Source of the DNA: Chloroflexota bacterium
GTDB lineage: Bacteria; Chloroflexota; Dormibacteria; Dormibacterales; Dormibacteraceae
Assembly (NCBI GenBank): GCA_005881825.1
Contig: VBEO01000040.1
Location: 1-34,092 of the forward strand
DNA: 34,092 nt
Direction: 5' to 3'
In this document: one piece after another, positions 14,819-22,652 of the stretch
Numbering within the stretch: the first letter of the stretch is position 1
How the letters are laid out: each line of letters opens with the position of its first letter
Position numbers and translations under genes: made by a program
Notes under the pieces: model-generated
The model's input: the letters and a program-made list of their open reading frames with translations, nothing else
Databases searched by the model: none
Told to the model about the DNA's origin: nothing

Positions 14819-16579
14819 ATGGATTCCGATGCCAGCCTGGCCGTCCGCGAGCTGGCCTTTCTGCAGCGCCTGGCCCGGGCGGCGGCCTCCGAGCAGGACC
14901 CCGGCCAGCTCTTGAGCCTGATCATCCGCGAAACCACCTCAGCCACCAACACCGACGTCGCCTCGCTCTACCTGGTCAGCGAAGACGGTTCCCAGCTGCT
15001 GCTCACGGCCACGAACGGTCTCAACGAGCGCATGGTCGGGCGCGTGCGCATGAAGGTGGGGGAGGGCATCACCGGCTGGGTCGCCCAGACGCGGCGGCCC
15101 GCGTCGGTGCCCGACGTGAGCCGGGACCCGCACTGGAAGTGGGTTCCGGGCCTGGACGAGGAGCGCTTCCACTCCATGCTTTCGGTGCCCATCGAGTCCG
15201 GCCCGCGGCTGGTCGGCGTGGTGAACGTGCAGTCGGTCGAGTACCGGCACTTCGCCGAGGCCGACATCGACTTCCTGGGCGCCATCGCGGGCCAGGTTGC
15301 GGGCATCCTGGAGCGCGCCGAGATGCAGCGCCGCCTGGAGGTCCAGCTGGCCGAGATCAAGCTCTCGCACGACATCCACGAGCGCTTCACGAAGCTCTCC
15401 CTGGATGGCGCCGGGATCGCAGCCATCCTGCAGGCGGTGGGCGCGCTGGCGGGGAGTAGGGCCGCGCTGTACTCCGCCGACGGCTTTCGGGTCCGCGGGG
15501 CGGGCGAGTTCGAGGGCATGCCGGCGCGGGTGGCGGTGCCAGCGGGTTTCGCGGCCGGCGCCCGCGACGTACGCGTCCACGCCGGCCGGCCGCCACGCCC
15601 GGTCGACCTGGTCCCGGTGCGTGCCGGAACCGAGCTGCTGGGAGTGCTGGCGGTCGACGTGCCCGAGGGGGCGTTCGACGAGGATGGGCGCCGCCGGGCT
15701 TTGGAGCACGGCTCGACGGTGCTGGCGCTGGAGATGTCGAAGGAGCGCGCGACGGCCGAGGTCGAGCGCCGGCTGCGCGGGGACCTGGTGGAGCAGCTGC
15801 TGGCGGGCGGCCTGGACGAGGACGAGGCCGAACGCCTGGCCCACCAGGCCGAGCGCCTCGGCCACCGGCTGCCCGCCCACGCCTGGGCCGTGGCACTCGA
15901 GCCTGACGATGCGGAATCGGAATCCGAGATTGCGGTCCGCGGCCGCCAGGACCGGCTCGACGAGGCGCTCAGCGACCTGGTCCGGCGCCGCGCGGCGGGC
16001 TCCCTGGTCCTGCTTCGCGCCAATTCGGCGGTGATCCTAGTGCCTGAGGAGGCGGCCGCCGACCTGGCGGCCGTGGAGCGGGTCGCCGCGCTGGCGCAGC
16101 AGGCGGCTGCGGCGGTCCTCAAGCCGGGCTCGGTCTCGGCTGGAGTGGGCAATCTGGCCGCCTCGGTGGCCGAGCTGGCCAGGTCGCACGTGGAGGCGCG
16201 CCAGGCCTTGCGGCTCTCGCGGCGTGCGGGCGGGCGGTCGCGAGTTACCACGTACCGCTCGCTGGGCGCCTTCCGGCTCCTGCTCGAGGTGCAGAGCCCC
16301 GAAGTGCTGCGCGGGTTCGTGGACGAGGTGCTGGGCTCGCTGCTCCGCTATTCCGAATCGCGGGAGACACCGCTCCTGCCGACCCTGGAGGCGCTGGTGG
16401 CGGCGCGCTGGGTGCGCCGGGCCGCGGCCCGCGCGCTCGGCATCCACATCAACTCGATGTCCTATCGCGTGGAGCGGATCCAGGCCCTGAGCGGGCTCTC
16501 GCTCGACGACCCGGAGACGCGGGTCGCCATCGCGATCGCGCTCCGGGCTCGGGCGATGCTGGGGGCGACGCCGGCTTAA
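14819..16579 (+). CDS. GAF-domain PucR/CdaR-type transcriptional regulator
   Basis: The 586-residue protein is a putative sensor-regulator. A GAF domain spans about 20-165 (FLQRLARAAASEQDPGQLLS, then GEGITGWVAQTRRPASVPDV and LSVPIESGPRLVGVVNVQSV). A coiled linker (QRRLEVQLAEIKLSHDIHER) and a second degraded sensor segment with a VPVRAGTELLGVLAVDV strand pattern follow. The centre (SVSAGVGNLAASVAELARSH) is the GGDEF-like region of CdaR/PucR proteins. The end (LEALVAARWVRRAAARALGI, HINSMSYRVERIQALSGLSL) is the PucR C-terminal helix-turn-helix. Relatives respond to purines, sugar acids or other metabolites; the ligand here is unknown. It is divergent from the GNAT-recQ unit and overlaps the convergent VOC gene by 4 nt. 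Confidence 0.88.
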   Translation: MDSDASLAVRELAFLQRLARAAASEQDPGQLLSLIIRETTSATNTDVASLYLVSEDGSQLLLTATNGLNERMVGRVRMKVGEGITGWVAQTRRPASVPDVSRDPHWKWVPGLDEERFHSMLSVPIESGPRLVGVVNVQSVEYRHFAEADIDFLGAIAGQVAGILERAEMQRRLEVQLAEIKLSHDIHERFTKLSLDGAGIAAILQAVGALAGSRAALYSADGFRVRGAGEFEGMPARVAVPAGFAAGARDVRVHAGRPPRPVDLVPVRAGTELLGVLAVDVPEGAFDEDGRRRALEHGSTVLALEMSKERATAEVERRLRGDLVEQLLAGGLDEDEAERLAHQAERLGHRLPAHAWAVALEPDDAESESEIAVRGRQDRLDEALSDLVRRRAAGSLVLLRANSAVILVPEEAAADLAAVERVAALAQQAAAAVLKPGSVSAGVGNLAASVAELARSHVEARQALRLSRRAGGRSRVTTYRSLGAFRLLLEVQSPEVLRGFVDEVLGSLLRYSESRETPLLPTLEALVAARWVRRAAARALGIHINSMSYRVERIQALSGLSLDDPETRVAIAIALRARAMLGATPA

Positions 16580-17055
16580 GCCGCCGACTCGTACGCCCGG
16601 CGCAGCTCCGCGATGTCTAGCTTGCCCATCTTGAGCATGGCCTCGGTAGCGGCTTTGGAGTTGCCGCCGGCCGGGTTGCTGAGCATCTCGCCCAGCGCCG
16701 CCGGGATGATCTGCCAGGACATGCCCCAGCGGTCCTTGAGCCAGCCGCAAGGCCCTGGCTCCCCGCCGTCCGCGGTGAGCCGCGCCCACAGATCGTCGAT
16801 CTCCTTCTGTGTATCGCAGGTCATCCGCAGCGAGAACGCCTCCGAGAACTTGAAGCTGGGTCCGCCGTCGAAGGCGTCGTAGGGCTGCCCATCGAGCTCG
16901 AACCGGGCGTGGAGCAGCTGCCCCTCGGTCACCGGGCCGCCGGCCTGGCCGTGGATGAGGTCCACGATTCGCGAGTTGGGCACCACCGACACATAGAACT
17001 TGATCGCCTCTTCACCGCCAGAGTTGAAGACCAGACAAGGGATTGTGCTTTGCAT
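16576..17055 (-). CDS. VOC-fold protein, PhnB-like
   Basis: The 159-residue protein matches the PhnB/DUF1338-like branch of the vicinal-oxygen-chelate fold often labelled 3-demethylubiquinone methyltransferase-like. It opens QSTIPCLVFNSGGEEAIKFY, then has FDGGPSFKFSEAFSLRMTCD, and GWLKDRWGMSWQIIPAALGE near the end. The usual C-terminal KMDIAEL-type motif appears as MLKMGKLDIAELRRAYE. These proteins bind small ligands or metals; most have no tested activity. A strong AGGAGGT Shine-Dalgarno sequence (about 17063-17069) precedes the ATG, so this gene, unlike many neighbours, makes a leadered mRNA. Its last bases overlap the stop of the PucR gene. Confidence 0.85.
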   Translation of the reverse strand: MQSTIPCLVFNSGGEEAIKFYVSVVPNSRIVDLIHGQAGGPVTEGQLLHARFELDGQPYDAFDGGPSFKFSEAFSLRMTCDTQKEIDDLWARLTADGGEPGPCGWLKDRWGMSWQIIPAALGEMLSNPAGGNSKAATEAMLKMGKLDIAELRRAYESAA

Positions 17056-17110
17056 CTGTTACCTCCTAGCAGGACATCGACCGGCCGCTCCCGGAATCGA
17101 CACCGGGCGC

Positions 17111-18208
17111 TCAGCCGAAGCTGATGACCCCCCGTCCCGCCTGGCTGCCCTGGAGGTCGGCGTACGCCTCGTTGATCCGCTCCAGGGGGTAGTGCCGGGT
17201 CAGCAGCGCGTCCAGCTGAAGGCGCCCCTGCCGGTACAGGTCGAGGATGCGCGGCATGTCGACACGCGGCCGGGCCGACCCATAGAAGGAGCCCAGCAGC
17301 GCCTTCTCCTGCATGACCAGGCTGAAGGCGTCGATCGGCGCCGGCTCCCCGAACCGGCCGATCCCGACCGCCACGGCCGTGCCACCCGGCCGCAGCACGT
17401 CGAGCGCCTGCTTGAGGGTCGCGGGCAGGCCGATGGCGTCGAACGCGTAGTCGACGCCGCCGCCCGTCAGGCGCTTCACCTGCCGGACCAGGTCTTCCGC
17501 ATGGGCGTCCAGGGCGTCGGTGGCGCCCATGGCCGTCGCCATCTCCAGCTTCTCGGGGAAGAGGTCGACGGCCAGGATGCGGCCGGCGCCCTGCAGGCGC
17601 GCGCCCTGGATGACGCTCAAGCCGACGCCGCCGCAGCCGATCACCGCGACCGAGCTGCCGGCCCGCACCCGCGCTGTGTTTAGCGCGGCGCCCACGCCCG
17701 TCGTAACCGAGCAGCCAACCAGCGCCGCGCGGTCCAGCGGCACCGAGTCGTCGATGACCAGCAGCTGCTCCTCGTGGATGACCGCGTGCTCGGCAAAGCA
17801 GGCCACCGCCGCCATGTGATGGACGGGCTGCCCCTGCCTCGAGAGTCGGGTGCTGCCGTCGAGCATGGTCCCGGGCGGGCGCGGGTGGCCGTTGCAGAGC
17901 ATCGGCCGGCCCATCTGGCAGTACTCGCAGCGACCGCAGTTGGGCCAGAACACGATGATGCAGTGGTCGCCGGGCTTAACTGACTTCACGCCCGGGCCCA
18001 CGGCCTCCACCACCGCCGATCCCTCGTGCCCAAGGACCGCCGGCAGCGGTATCGGCCAGTCGCCCTTCATGTAGTGAAGGTCGGAGTGACAGACCCCGGC
18101 CGCGGCGACGCGCACCAGCGCCTCGCCGGCGTGCGGCTCCTCCAGCTCCAGGGTCTCGATCTCGAGCGGGCGGCCGGGCTCGTGCAGGACGGCGGCGCGG
18201 GTCTGGAT
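17111..18208 (-). CDS. zinc-dependent alcohol dehydrogenase (MDR family)
   Basis: This medium-chain dehydrogenase of about 365 residues is near full length. Catalytic-zinc residues lie in GVCHSD and LGHEGSAVVE, structural-zinc cysteines in CGRCEYCQMGRPMLC, and the Rossmann motif in VIGCGGVGLSVIQGA. The end YADLQGSQAGRGVISFG is typical. It probably oxidises an alcohol or reduces an aldehyde with NAD(P) or a bound cofactor; the substrate is unknown. The N-terminus is odd. Homology starts at QTRAAVLHEPGRPLEIE, but the codon where Met is expected is ATC (18208-18206). No ATG, GTG or TTG lies between it and the stop of the upstream DUF4190-like gene ten codons away. The long in-frame extension to 18529 is antisense-free but out of register with that real gene. 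The start is therefore unresolved. Confidence 0.88.
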   Translation of the reverse strand: MQTRAAVLHEPGRPLEIETLELEEPHAGEALVRVAAAGVCHSDLHYMKGDWPIPLPAVLGHEGSAVVEAVGPGVKSVKPGDHCIIVFWPNCGRCEYCQMGRPMLCNGHPRPPGTMLDGSTRLSRQGQPVHHMAAVACFAEHAVIHEEQLLVIDDSVPLDRAALVGCSVTTGVGAALNTARVRAGSSVAVIGCGGVGLSVIQGARLQGAGRILAVDLFPEKLEMATAMGATDALDAHAEDLVRQVKRLTGGGVDYAFDAIGLPATLKQALDVLRPGGTAVAVGIGRFGEPAPIDAFSLVMQEKALLGSFYGSARPRVDMPRILDLYRQGRLQLDALLTRHYPLERINEAYADLQGSQAGRGVISFG

Positions 18209-18225
18209 GCCCCAGACCTTAAGCC

Positions 18226-18582
18226 TTAGCGGTGGGTCGCGATGTAGACGCCGACGGCGGCGTTGATGAGCGAGAGGCCGAGGCCGATGCAGCCCAGGAC
18301 CAGGCCCCAGCGCCCGAGCTTGCGGCCGCTGGTGCTCAGCGATAGACCGCCCACCACCACCGCGGCGATGGAGATCGGCAGGCCCAGGATGGGCAGCAGC
18401 CAGAAGAGCAGCGACGCGATGCCCAGCCCGAGGGCGATTCCGCCTTTGGCGCTGCCGGGCGCCGCCGCCGCAGGCTGTGTCGGCTGGTAGGTGACGGCGG
18501 TCACCGGCTGCCAGGCTCGGCCGTCCCAATACAGGGCGCCGTCGTCGGAGATCCAGCGGCCGTACACGTCCTGGCGCGGCAT
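18226..18582 (-). CDS. DUF4190-like small membrane protein
   Basis: The 118-residue protein begins at ATG 18582 with a short cytoplasmic WW-like or DUF2510-like segment (PRQDVYGRWISDDGALYWDG, then RAWQPV). An Ala/Pro/Gln linker leads to two membrane helices (GGIALGLGIASLLFWLLPIL and GLVLGCIGLGLSLINAAVGV). This order is common in small actinobacterial and related membrane proteins of unknown role. A TAGATT box (18601-18596) lies 13 nt before the ATG. Its TAA is just before the alcohol dehydrogenase, so the two are probably co-transcribed, although the functions have no obvious link. Confidence 0.8.
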   Translation of the reverse strand: MPRQDVYGRWISDDGALYWDGRAWQPVTAVTYQPTQPAAAAPGSAKGGIALGLGIASLLFWLLPILGLPISIAAVVVGGLSLSTSGRKLGRWGLVLGCIGLGLSLINAAVGVYIATHR

Positions 18583-18703
18583 TTGAGCGCGCAGAAATCT
18601 AGCGCGGCCCAGCGCCATTGCATCCGCCTAAACGCGCATTTGTATATGGATCAAACGTTGCCCGCCGCGAATGGCCTGGGCGTTGTAATACAAAGGCCCA
18701 GAG

Positions 18704-19189
18704 ATGGGGCCGGGCAACCAGCAGTCGACCGCCGTGGCGACGCTCGCCGCCTTGGGGTTGCTGGCGCTGGTGGTCCCGGCCGTTGTGCTGGCCATATACC
18801 TCTGGCCGGCGCCTGCTCCACTCAGGCCGGAGGTCGCGATCGACCTGGGGACGCTGCCGGCCGCTGGGGAGGCCGTGCCCTTGGTGGCGCCGGCCGGCCA
18901 TGTCTTCTCTGCCAACGGTCCGGTAAGCGAGTTGGATCCGGTGCTTCCGGTTGAATCAGGCTGGTTCACGCGCTCGAGCGCGGGCTTTTTCGCGCTGGCC
19001 GCATACAGCTCTGATACCGGCTGCCGGTTGAATTTCGTCGGGTCTGCCGGCCAGTTCATGGACCCGTGCCACGGCTCGCAGTTCGCTCTGGACGGAGCCG
19101 TCCTCCACGGGCCGGCACAGCAACCTCTGGCACGCCTGCAATGGCGTTCGCTGGGCGGCAGCAGAATCGCCGTAGCCACGAACACGTAA
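18704..19189 (+). CDS. membrane-anchored Rieske-fold protein lacking cluster ligands
   Basis: The 161-residue protein has one N-terminal helix (TLAALGLLALVVPAVVLAIY) and a C-terminal domain clearly related to the true Rieske protein at 27121. The phrase PCHGSQF.L.G.VLHGPA...L is shared. Box I, normally C-x-H-x-G-C, reads S102-S-D104-T-G-C107. Box II, normally C-P-C-H-G-S, reads D120-P-C122-H123-G-S. Three of the four [2Fe-2S] ligands (Cys, His, Cys) are thus Ser, Asp and Asp. The two Cys that form the structural disulfide remain, as does one ligand His. The fold may persist without an iron-sulfur cluster, so an electron-transfer role is doubtful. Its partner and function are unknown. The reading frame is intact, so this does not look like simple decay. 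Confidence 0.85.
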   Translation: MGPGNQQSTAVATLAALGLLALVVPAVVLAIYLWPAPAPLRPEVAIDLGTLPAAGEAVPLVAPAGHVFSANGPVSELDPVLPVESGWFTRSSAGFFALAAYSSDTGCRLNFVGSAGQFMDPCHGSQFALDGAVLHGPAQQPLARLQWRSLGGSRIAVATNT

Positions 19190-19196
19190 AAGGAAA

Positions 19197-19223
19197 AGCC
19201 CCGGCCGCGCGGCGGCCGGGGCT
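19197..19223 (-). terminator. intrinsic terminator of glnA
   Basis: A perfect 12-bp stem (19197-19208 with 19212-19223, AGCCCCGGCCGC) has a 3-nt loop. On the minus strand it is followed by TTTTCCTTTT. It lies 16 nt after the glnA stop and immediately behind the convergent Rieske-fold gene. Confidence 0.85.
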
Positions 19224-19239
19224 CGCAACCTACCGACTT

Positions 19240-20685
19240 CTAAGCGTCGTGGTAGAGGTAGAACTCCCAGGGGTGCGGGCGCAGGGCCACGGCGTCGACC
19301 TCGCGCTTCCACTTGTAGTCGATCCAGGTTTCGATCACGTCCTCTGTGAAGACGCCGCCCTTCAACAGGTAGCGATGGTCGTCCTTGAGCGCGAGCAGTG
19401 ACTCGGCCAGCGAACCGGGGACGTTGGCGATGGTCGCCTTCTCCGCGTCCTCGAGCTCGTAGATGTCCTTGTCGACCGGCTCCGGCGGCTCGATCTTGTT
19501 CTGGATGCCGTCCAGCCCAGCCATGAGCAGGGCTGAGAAGGCCAGGTAGGGGTTGGCGGCCGGGTCCGGCGAGCGGAACTCGATCCGCTTGCTCTTCGGG
19601 TTCTCGGAGTACATCGGGATGCGCACGCAGGCCGAGCGGTTGCGCTTTGAGTACACCAGGTTGATGGGCGCCTCATAGCCGGGCACCAGGCGGCGATAGC
19701 TGTTGGTGGTGGGGGCGCAGAAGGCGAGCAGGGAGGGGGCGTGCTTCAGCAGTCCGCCGATGTACCAGCGCGCGGTCTCGGAGAGGCCGGCGTATCCCCT
19801 CTTGTCGGCGAAGAGGTTGGCGCCGTCTTTCCAGAGCGACTGGTGCACGTGCATCCCGGACCCGTTGTCCTGGAAGATCGGCTTGGGCATGAACGTGGCC
19901 ACGTATCCGTTCTGGGCGCAGACGTTCTTGACCACGTACTTGTAGACCAGCATCTTGTCGCCCATCTTGGTGAGCGAGTCGAAGCGCATGTCGATCTCGG
20001 CCTGGCCGGCGGTGCCCACCTCGTGGTGCTGCACCTCGACCGGAACCCCGGCCTCGATCAGCTTGATCATGATCTCGGAACGCAGGTCCTGCAGCTTGTC
20101 GACCGGCGGCACCGGGAAGTAGCCCTCCTTGTAGCGCGGGCGGTTGGCCAGGTTGGCCGTCCCGTTGGAGCCGGAGTTCCAGATCCCTTCTTCGGAGTCG
20201 ATGTAGTAGTAGCCGCTGAATTGGTTCTGGTCGAAGCGCAGCGAGTTGAAGATGTAGAACTCGGCCTCCGGCCCCCAGTAGCTGATGTCGGCGATCCCGG
20301 TCTTCTCCAGGTACGCCTCGGCCTTCTGGGCGATCAGCCGCGGGTCCCGGCTGTAGGGCTCGCGGGTGATGGGGTCCACCACGTTGCAGACCAGGAACAT
20401 GGTCGGCACCCGCAGGATGGGGTCGAGGGTGGCCGAGTCCGGGTCAGGAATCAGGAGCATGTCGCTCTCGTTGATGGCCTGGAAGCCGCGGATGCTGGAC
20501 CCGTCGAAGCCCAGGCCGTCCTCGAAGGTCGACTCCTCGAGCTCACTGATGGGCACGCTGAAGTGCTGCCAGGTCCCGATCAGGTCCACGAACCTGACGT
20601 CGACCACCTGCACGCCGGCCTGGCGCGCTTTCGACAGCACCTCTACCGGGCTGGTCCGCGGCTTTCCACTGACTTCTACTGCCAT
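19240..20685 (-). CDS. glnA: glutamine synthetase type I
   Basis: This 481-residue GSI condenses glutamate and ammonia with ATP to form glutamine in the cytoplasm. Visible motifs are DGSSIRGFQAINESDMLLIP near the N-terminus, GPEAEFYIFNS, EVGTAGQAEIDMRF, GSGMHVHQSL, NRSACVRIP and EFRSPDPAANPYLAFSALLM. Tyr409 in DKDIYEL aligns with the adenylylated tyrosine of GSI-beta enzymes, so covalent control is possible, though glnE is not in this window. The ATG at 20685 has a strong AGGAGGAG just upstream. TAGGAT at 20734-20729 is a likely -10 box, implying a leader of about 37 nt. It is divergent from amtB-glnK and ends at a strong terminator (19197-19223). Confidence 0.97.
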   Translation of the reverse strand: MAVEVSGKPRTSPVEVLSKARQAGVQVVDVRFVDLIGTWQHFSVPISELEESTFEDGLGFDGSSIRGFQAINESDMLLIPDPDSATLDPILRVPTMFLVCNVVDPITREPYSRDPRLIAQKAEAYLEKTGIADISYWGPEAEFYIFNSLRFDQNQFSGYYYIDSEEGIWNSGSNGTANLANRPRYKEGYFPVPPVDKLQDLRSEIMIKLIEAGVPVEVQHHEVGTAGQAEIDMRFDSLTKMGDKMLVYKYVVKNVCAQNGYVATFMPKPIFQDNGSGMHVHQSLWKDGANLFADKRGYAGLSETARWYIGGLLKHAPSLLAFCAPTTNSYRRLVPGYEAPINLVYSKRNRSACVRIPMYSENPKSKRIEFRSPDPAANPYLAFSALLMAGLDGIQNKIEPPEPVDKDIYELEDAEKATIANVPGSLAESLLALKDDHRYLLKGGVFTEDVIETWIDYKWKREVDAVALRPHPWEFYLYHDA

Positions 20686-20728
20686 GGGCTCCTCCTGGGT
20701 TGCACGATTAACTCGCGACGGTGAGCGC

Positions 20729-20835
20729 ATCCTAGGTTTCGTGTAGAGCCCTCCGCACCGTGCGGCCTGCACGAAGACGGGGCGTGGGATTCAGGTCATG
20801 CACACGTGGGCGGGGCGCCGGAACCGCCCTAGCTT
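20729..20835. promoter_or_regulatory. divergent promoter region of glnA and amtB
   Basis: On the minus strand TAGGAT (20734-20729) serves glnA with a 43-nt distance to its ATG. On the plus strand TAGCTT (20830-20835) ends 8 nt before the amtB ATG, so the amtB transcript should be leaderless. I found no GlnR, NtcA or sigma-54 type site that I could support. Confidence 0.5.
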
Positions 20836-20843
20836 GTCAGCCC

Positions 20844-22253
20844 ATGAATCCCAACGATCCACTCGTCGTAGCACAGCAGGCCTCGGTGGGCGCCGACACC
20901 GTCTGGGTGGTGGTGGCCGCCGTGCTGGTGATGTTCATGCAGGCCGGCTTCGCCATGCTCGAGGTCGGTTTCAGCCGCATGAAGAACGTGGGCACCGTGG
21001 TCGCCAAGGTGCTCACCAACTTCGGCGTGGCCTCGATGTCCTACTGGGCGGTCGGCTTCGCGCTGGCGTTCGGGGCCGCGGCGAGCTGGCTCTTCCCGAT
21101 CATCGGCGGCACCGGCTTCTTCCCGACCTTCAGCCCCGGCTCCTCGCTCAACCTGCCGGCGATGGCGGGCAGCACGGCCCCGGCCTCGGCGAAGTTCATG
21201 TTCCAGTTCGTCTTCTGCGCGGTCTCCCTGGCGATCGTGTGGGGCACCATGCTGGAGCGCACCAAGTTCATCGTCTACATCCTGTTTGGGATTCCGTTCG
21301 CGGCGGTCATCTACCCGCTGATCAGCCACCAGCTCTTCGGCGGCGGCTTCCTGCAGGCGACCCTCGGCGCCCAGGACTTCGCGGGTTCGACCGTCGTCCA
21401 CCTGACCGGCGCCGTCGCCGGCTTCGCGGGGCTTCTGCTGCTGGGGCCCCGGATCGGCAAGTACGAGAAGAAGGGCCAGCCCAACGCCATCCCCGGCCAC
21501 AACATGCCGCTGGCCCAGCTGGGCGTGTTGATCCTCTGGTTCGGCTGGTTCGGGTTCAACCCCGGCTCCACGCTCAACGCCACCAACCTGCACTTCGCCG
21601 ACGTCGTGATCACGACCCAGATGGCGGCCGCGGGAGGCGCGGTGGCGGCGCTGCTGGTGGTGTACCTGCAGACGAAGACGCTGGACGTGGGCATGGTCGG
21701 CAACGGGGCCATCGCCGCCCTGGTCGCCATCACGGCGCCCTCCGGCTACGTCGAGCCCTGGGCCGCGATCGTGATCGGAGCGGTCGCCGGCACCATCGTG
21801 GTGGTCGCCATCCCGCTCATCGACAAGGTCCTCGACGACCCTGTGGGCTGTCTGTCGGCGCACGGGCTGGCCGGGATCTGGGGCACCCTCTCCTGCGGCC
21901 TGTTCACGGTGCCGGCGCTGGCCAAGTTCAACGGCGTCGGCGAGGGCGGCCTCTTCTACACCGGATCCTTCCACCAGCTGGGCGCCCAGCTGGTGGCGGT
22001 AGGGGTGGCCGGCACCACCACCTTCTTGCTCAGCTTCGGGATCTTCTGGGCCATCAAGCACACCGTGGGCCTGCGCGTCAGCGCCCGCGAGGAGCTGGAA
22101 GGTCTGGACATCAGCGAGCACGGCATGTGGGGCTATCCCGAGGCCTTCATGCCGGTGCCGGGCGGCGTCTACCGCCCGGCTGAGCACCCGACCGTCAACC
22201 CGGTGGAGCCCGAACGGGTGCGGGTCACGGCCGCCGCCGAGGTGGCGCCATGA
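20844..22253 (+). CDS. amtB: ammonium transporter, Amt family
   Basis: The 469-residue protein has eleven or so membrane helices. It contains QAGFAMLEVGFSRMKNVGTV near the start, GSTVVHLTGAVAGFAGLLLL with the first pore His, FGWFGFNPGST, and DDPVGCLSAHGLAGIWGTLS with the second pore His. Amt proteins conduct ammonium into the cell and are gated by PII. The C-terminal tail has the conserved GLDISEHGMWGYPE motif that transmits PII control. The tail after that is about 35 residues longer than in E. coli AmtB. The start ATG at 20844 lies 8 nt after TAGCTT. It overlaps glnK by ATGA and is divergent from glnA. Confidence 0.97.
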   Translation: MNPNDPLVVAQQASVGADTVWVVVAAVLVMFMQAGFAMLEVGFSRMKNVGTVVAKVLTNFGVASMSYWAVGFALAFGAAASWLFPIIGGTGFFPTFSPGSSLNLPAMAGSTAPASAKFMFQFVFCAVSLAIVWGTMLERTKFIVYILFGIPFAAVIYPLISHQLFGGGFLQATLGAQDFAGSTVVHLTGAVAGFAGLLLLGPRIGKYEKKGQPNAIPGHNMPLAQLGVLILWFGWFGFNPGSTLNATNLHFADVVITTQMAAAGGAVAALLVVYLQTKTLDVGMVGNGAIAALVAITAPSGYVEPWAAIVIGAVAGTIVVVAIPLIDKVLDDPVGCLSAHGLAGIWGTLSCGLFTVPALAKFNGVGEGGLFYTGSFHQLGAQLVAVGVAGTTTFLLSFGIFWAIKHTVGLRVSAREELEGLDISEHGMWGYPEAFMPVPGGVYRPAEHPTVNPVEPERVRVTAAAEVAP

Positions 22254-22627
22254 AGATGGTCATCGCGATCATCCGCCACGAGCACCTGCAGCAGGTGCAG
22301 GACGTCCTCGACGAGTGCGGCGTCTCGGGGGTGACCGTCACCGAGGTGAAGGGGTGCGGCGCCCAGCGCGGCTACACCGAGAAGTACCGCGGGACGGCCG
22401 TCAACATCTCGCTCCGGCCGCGCCTCAAGGTCGAGGCGGTGATGAAGGCCGAGATCGTGGACCGCGTGATCGACCTCCTGATCCCTGCCGCCCGCACCGG
22501 CGAGAACGGCGAGGTCGGGGATGGAAAGATCTTCGTGATCGACGTCGAGCAGGCCGTGCGCATCCGCACCGGCGAGAAGGGACCGCAGACGGTCCAGCAC
22601 GCAGAACGAGCGCTGTGGGGGCACTGA
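22250..22627 (+). CDS. glnK: nitrogen regulatory PII protein
   Basis: The 125-residue PII signal protein is encoded right behind amtB (ATGA overlap), the classic GlnK arrangement. PII trimers bind ATP, ADP and 2-oxoglutarate and block AmtB when nitrogen is sufficient. The T-loop reads GAQRGYTEKYRGTAVNISLR (residues 37-56). Tyr46 is kept, but position 51, the tyrosine that is uridylylated or adenylylated in many bacteria, is Val. Position 49, phosphorylated as Ser in cyanobacteria, is Thr. The ATP-binding GDGKIFV and RIRTGEKG segments are present. This PII is therefore probably controlled by ligands alone, or at a different residue. A hairpin at 22612-22638 spans its stop codon. Confidence 0.95.
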   Translation: MKMVIAIIRHEHLQQVQDVLDECGVSGVTVTEVKGCGAQRGYTEKYRGTAVNISLRPRLKVEAVMKAEIVDRVIDLLIPAARTGENGEVGDGKIFVIDVEQAVRIRTGEKGPQTVQHAERALWGH

Positions 22628-22638
22628 GCCCCCACAGC
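22612..22638. terminator. hairpin between convergent glnK and trxA
   Basis: A perfect 11-bp stem (22612-22622 with 22628-22638, GCTGTGGGGGC) has a 5-nt loop that includes the glnK stop. Neither side has a T-run, so termination efficiency is uncertain. Placement between two convergent genes favours a 3'-end role for both. Confidence 0.5.
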
Positions 22639-22652
22639 CCTATCGGCTCAGC

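Noticed and set aside
18209-18529. N-terminal extension of the alcohol dehydrogenase frame
   Set aside because: It overlaps the real DUF4190-like gene in another frame and is Arg/Pro-rich with no homology; the enzyme begins near 18208.
19741-20724. A 327-codon plus-strand frame opposite glnA
   Set aside because: glnA has all of its signature motifs on the minus strand; the opposite frame is Val/Leu/His/Asp repeats caused by codon bias.
20829-22187. A 452-codon minus-strand frame opposite amtB
   Set aside because: amtB is unmistakable on the plus strand; the reverse translation is charged and repetitive without any motif.
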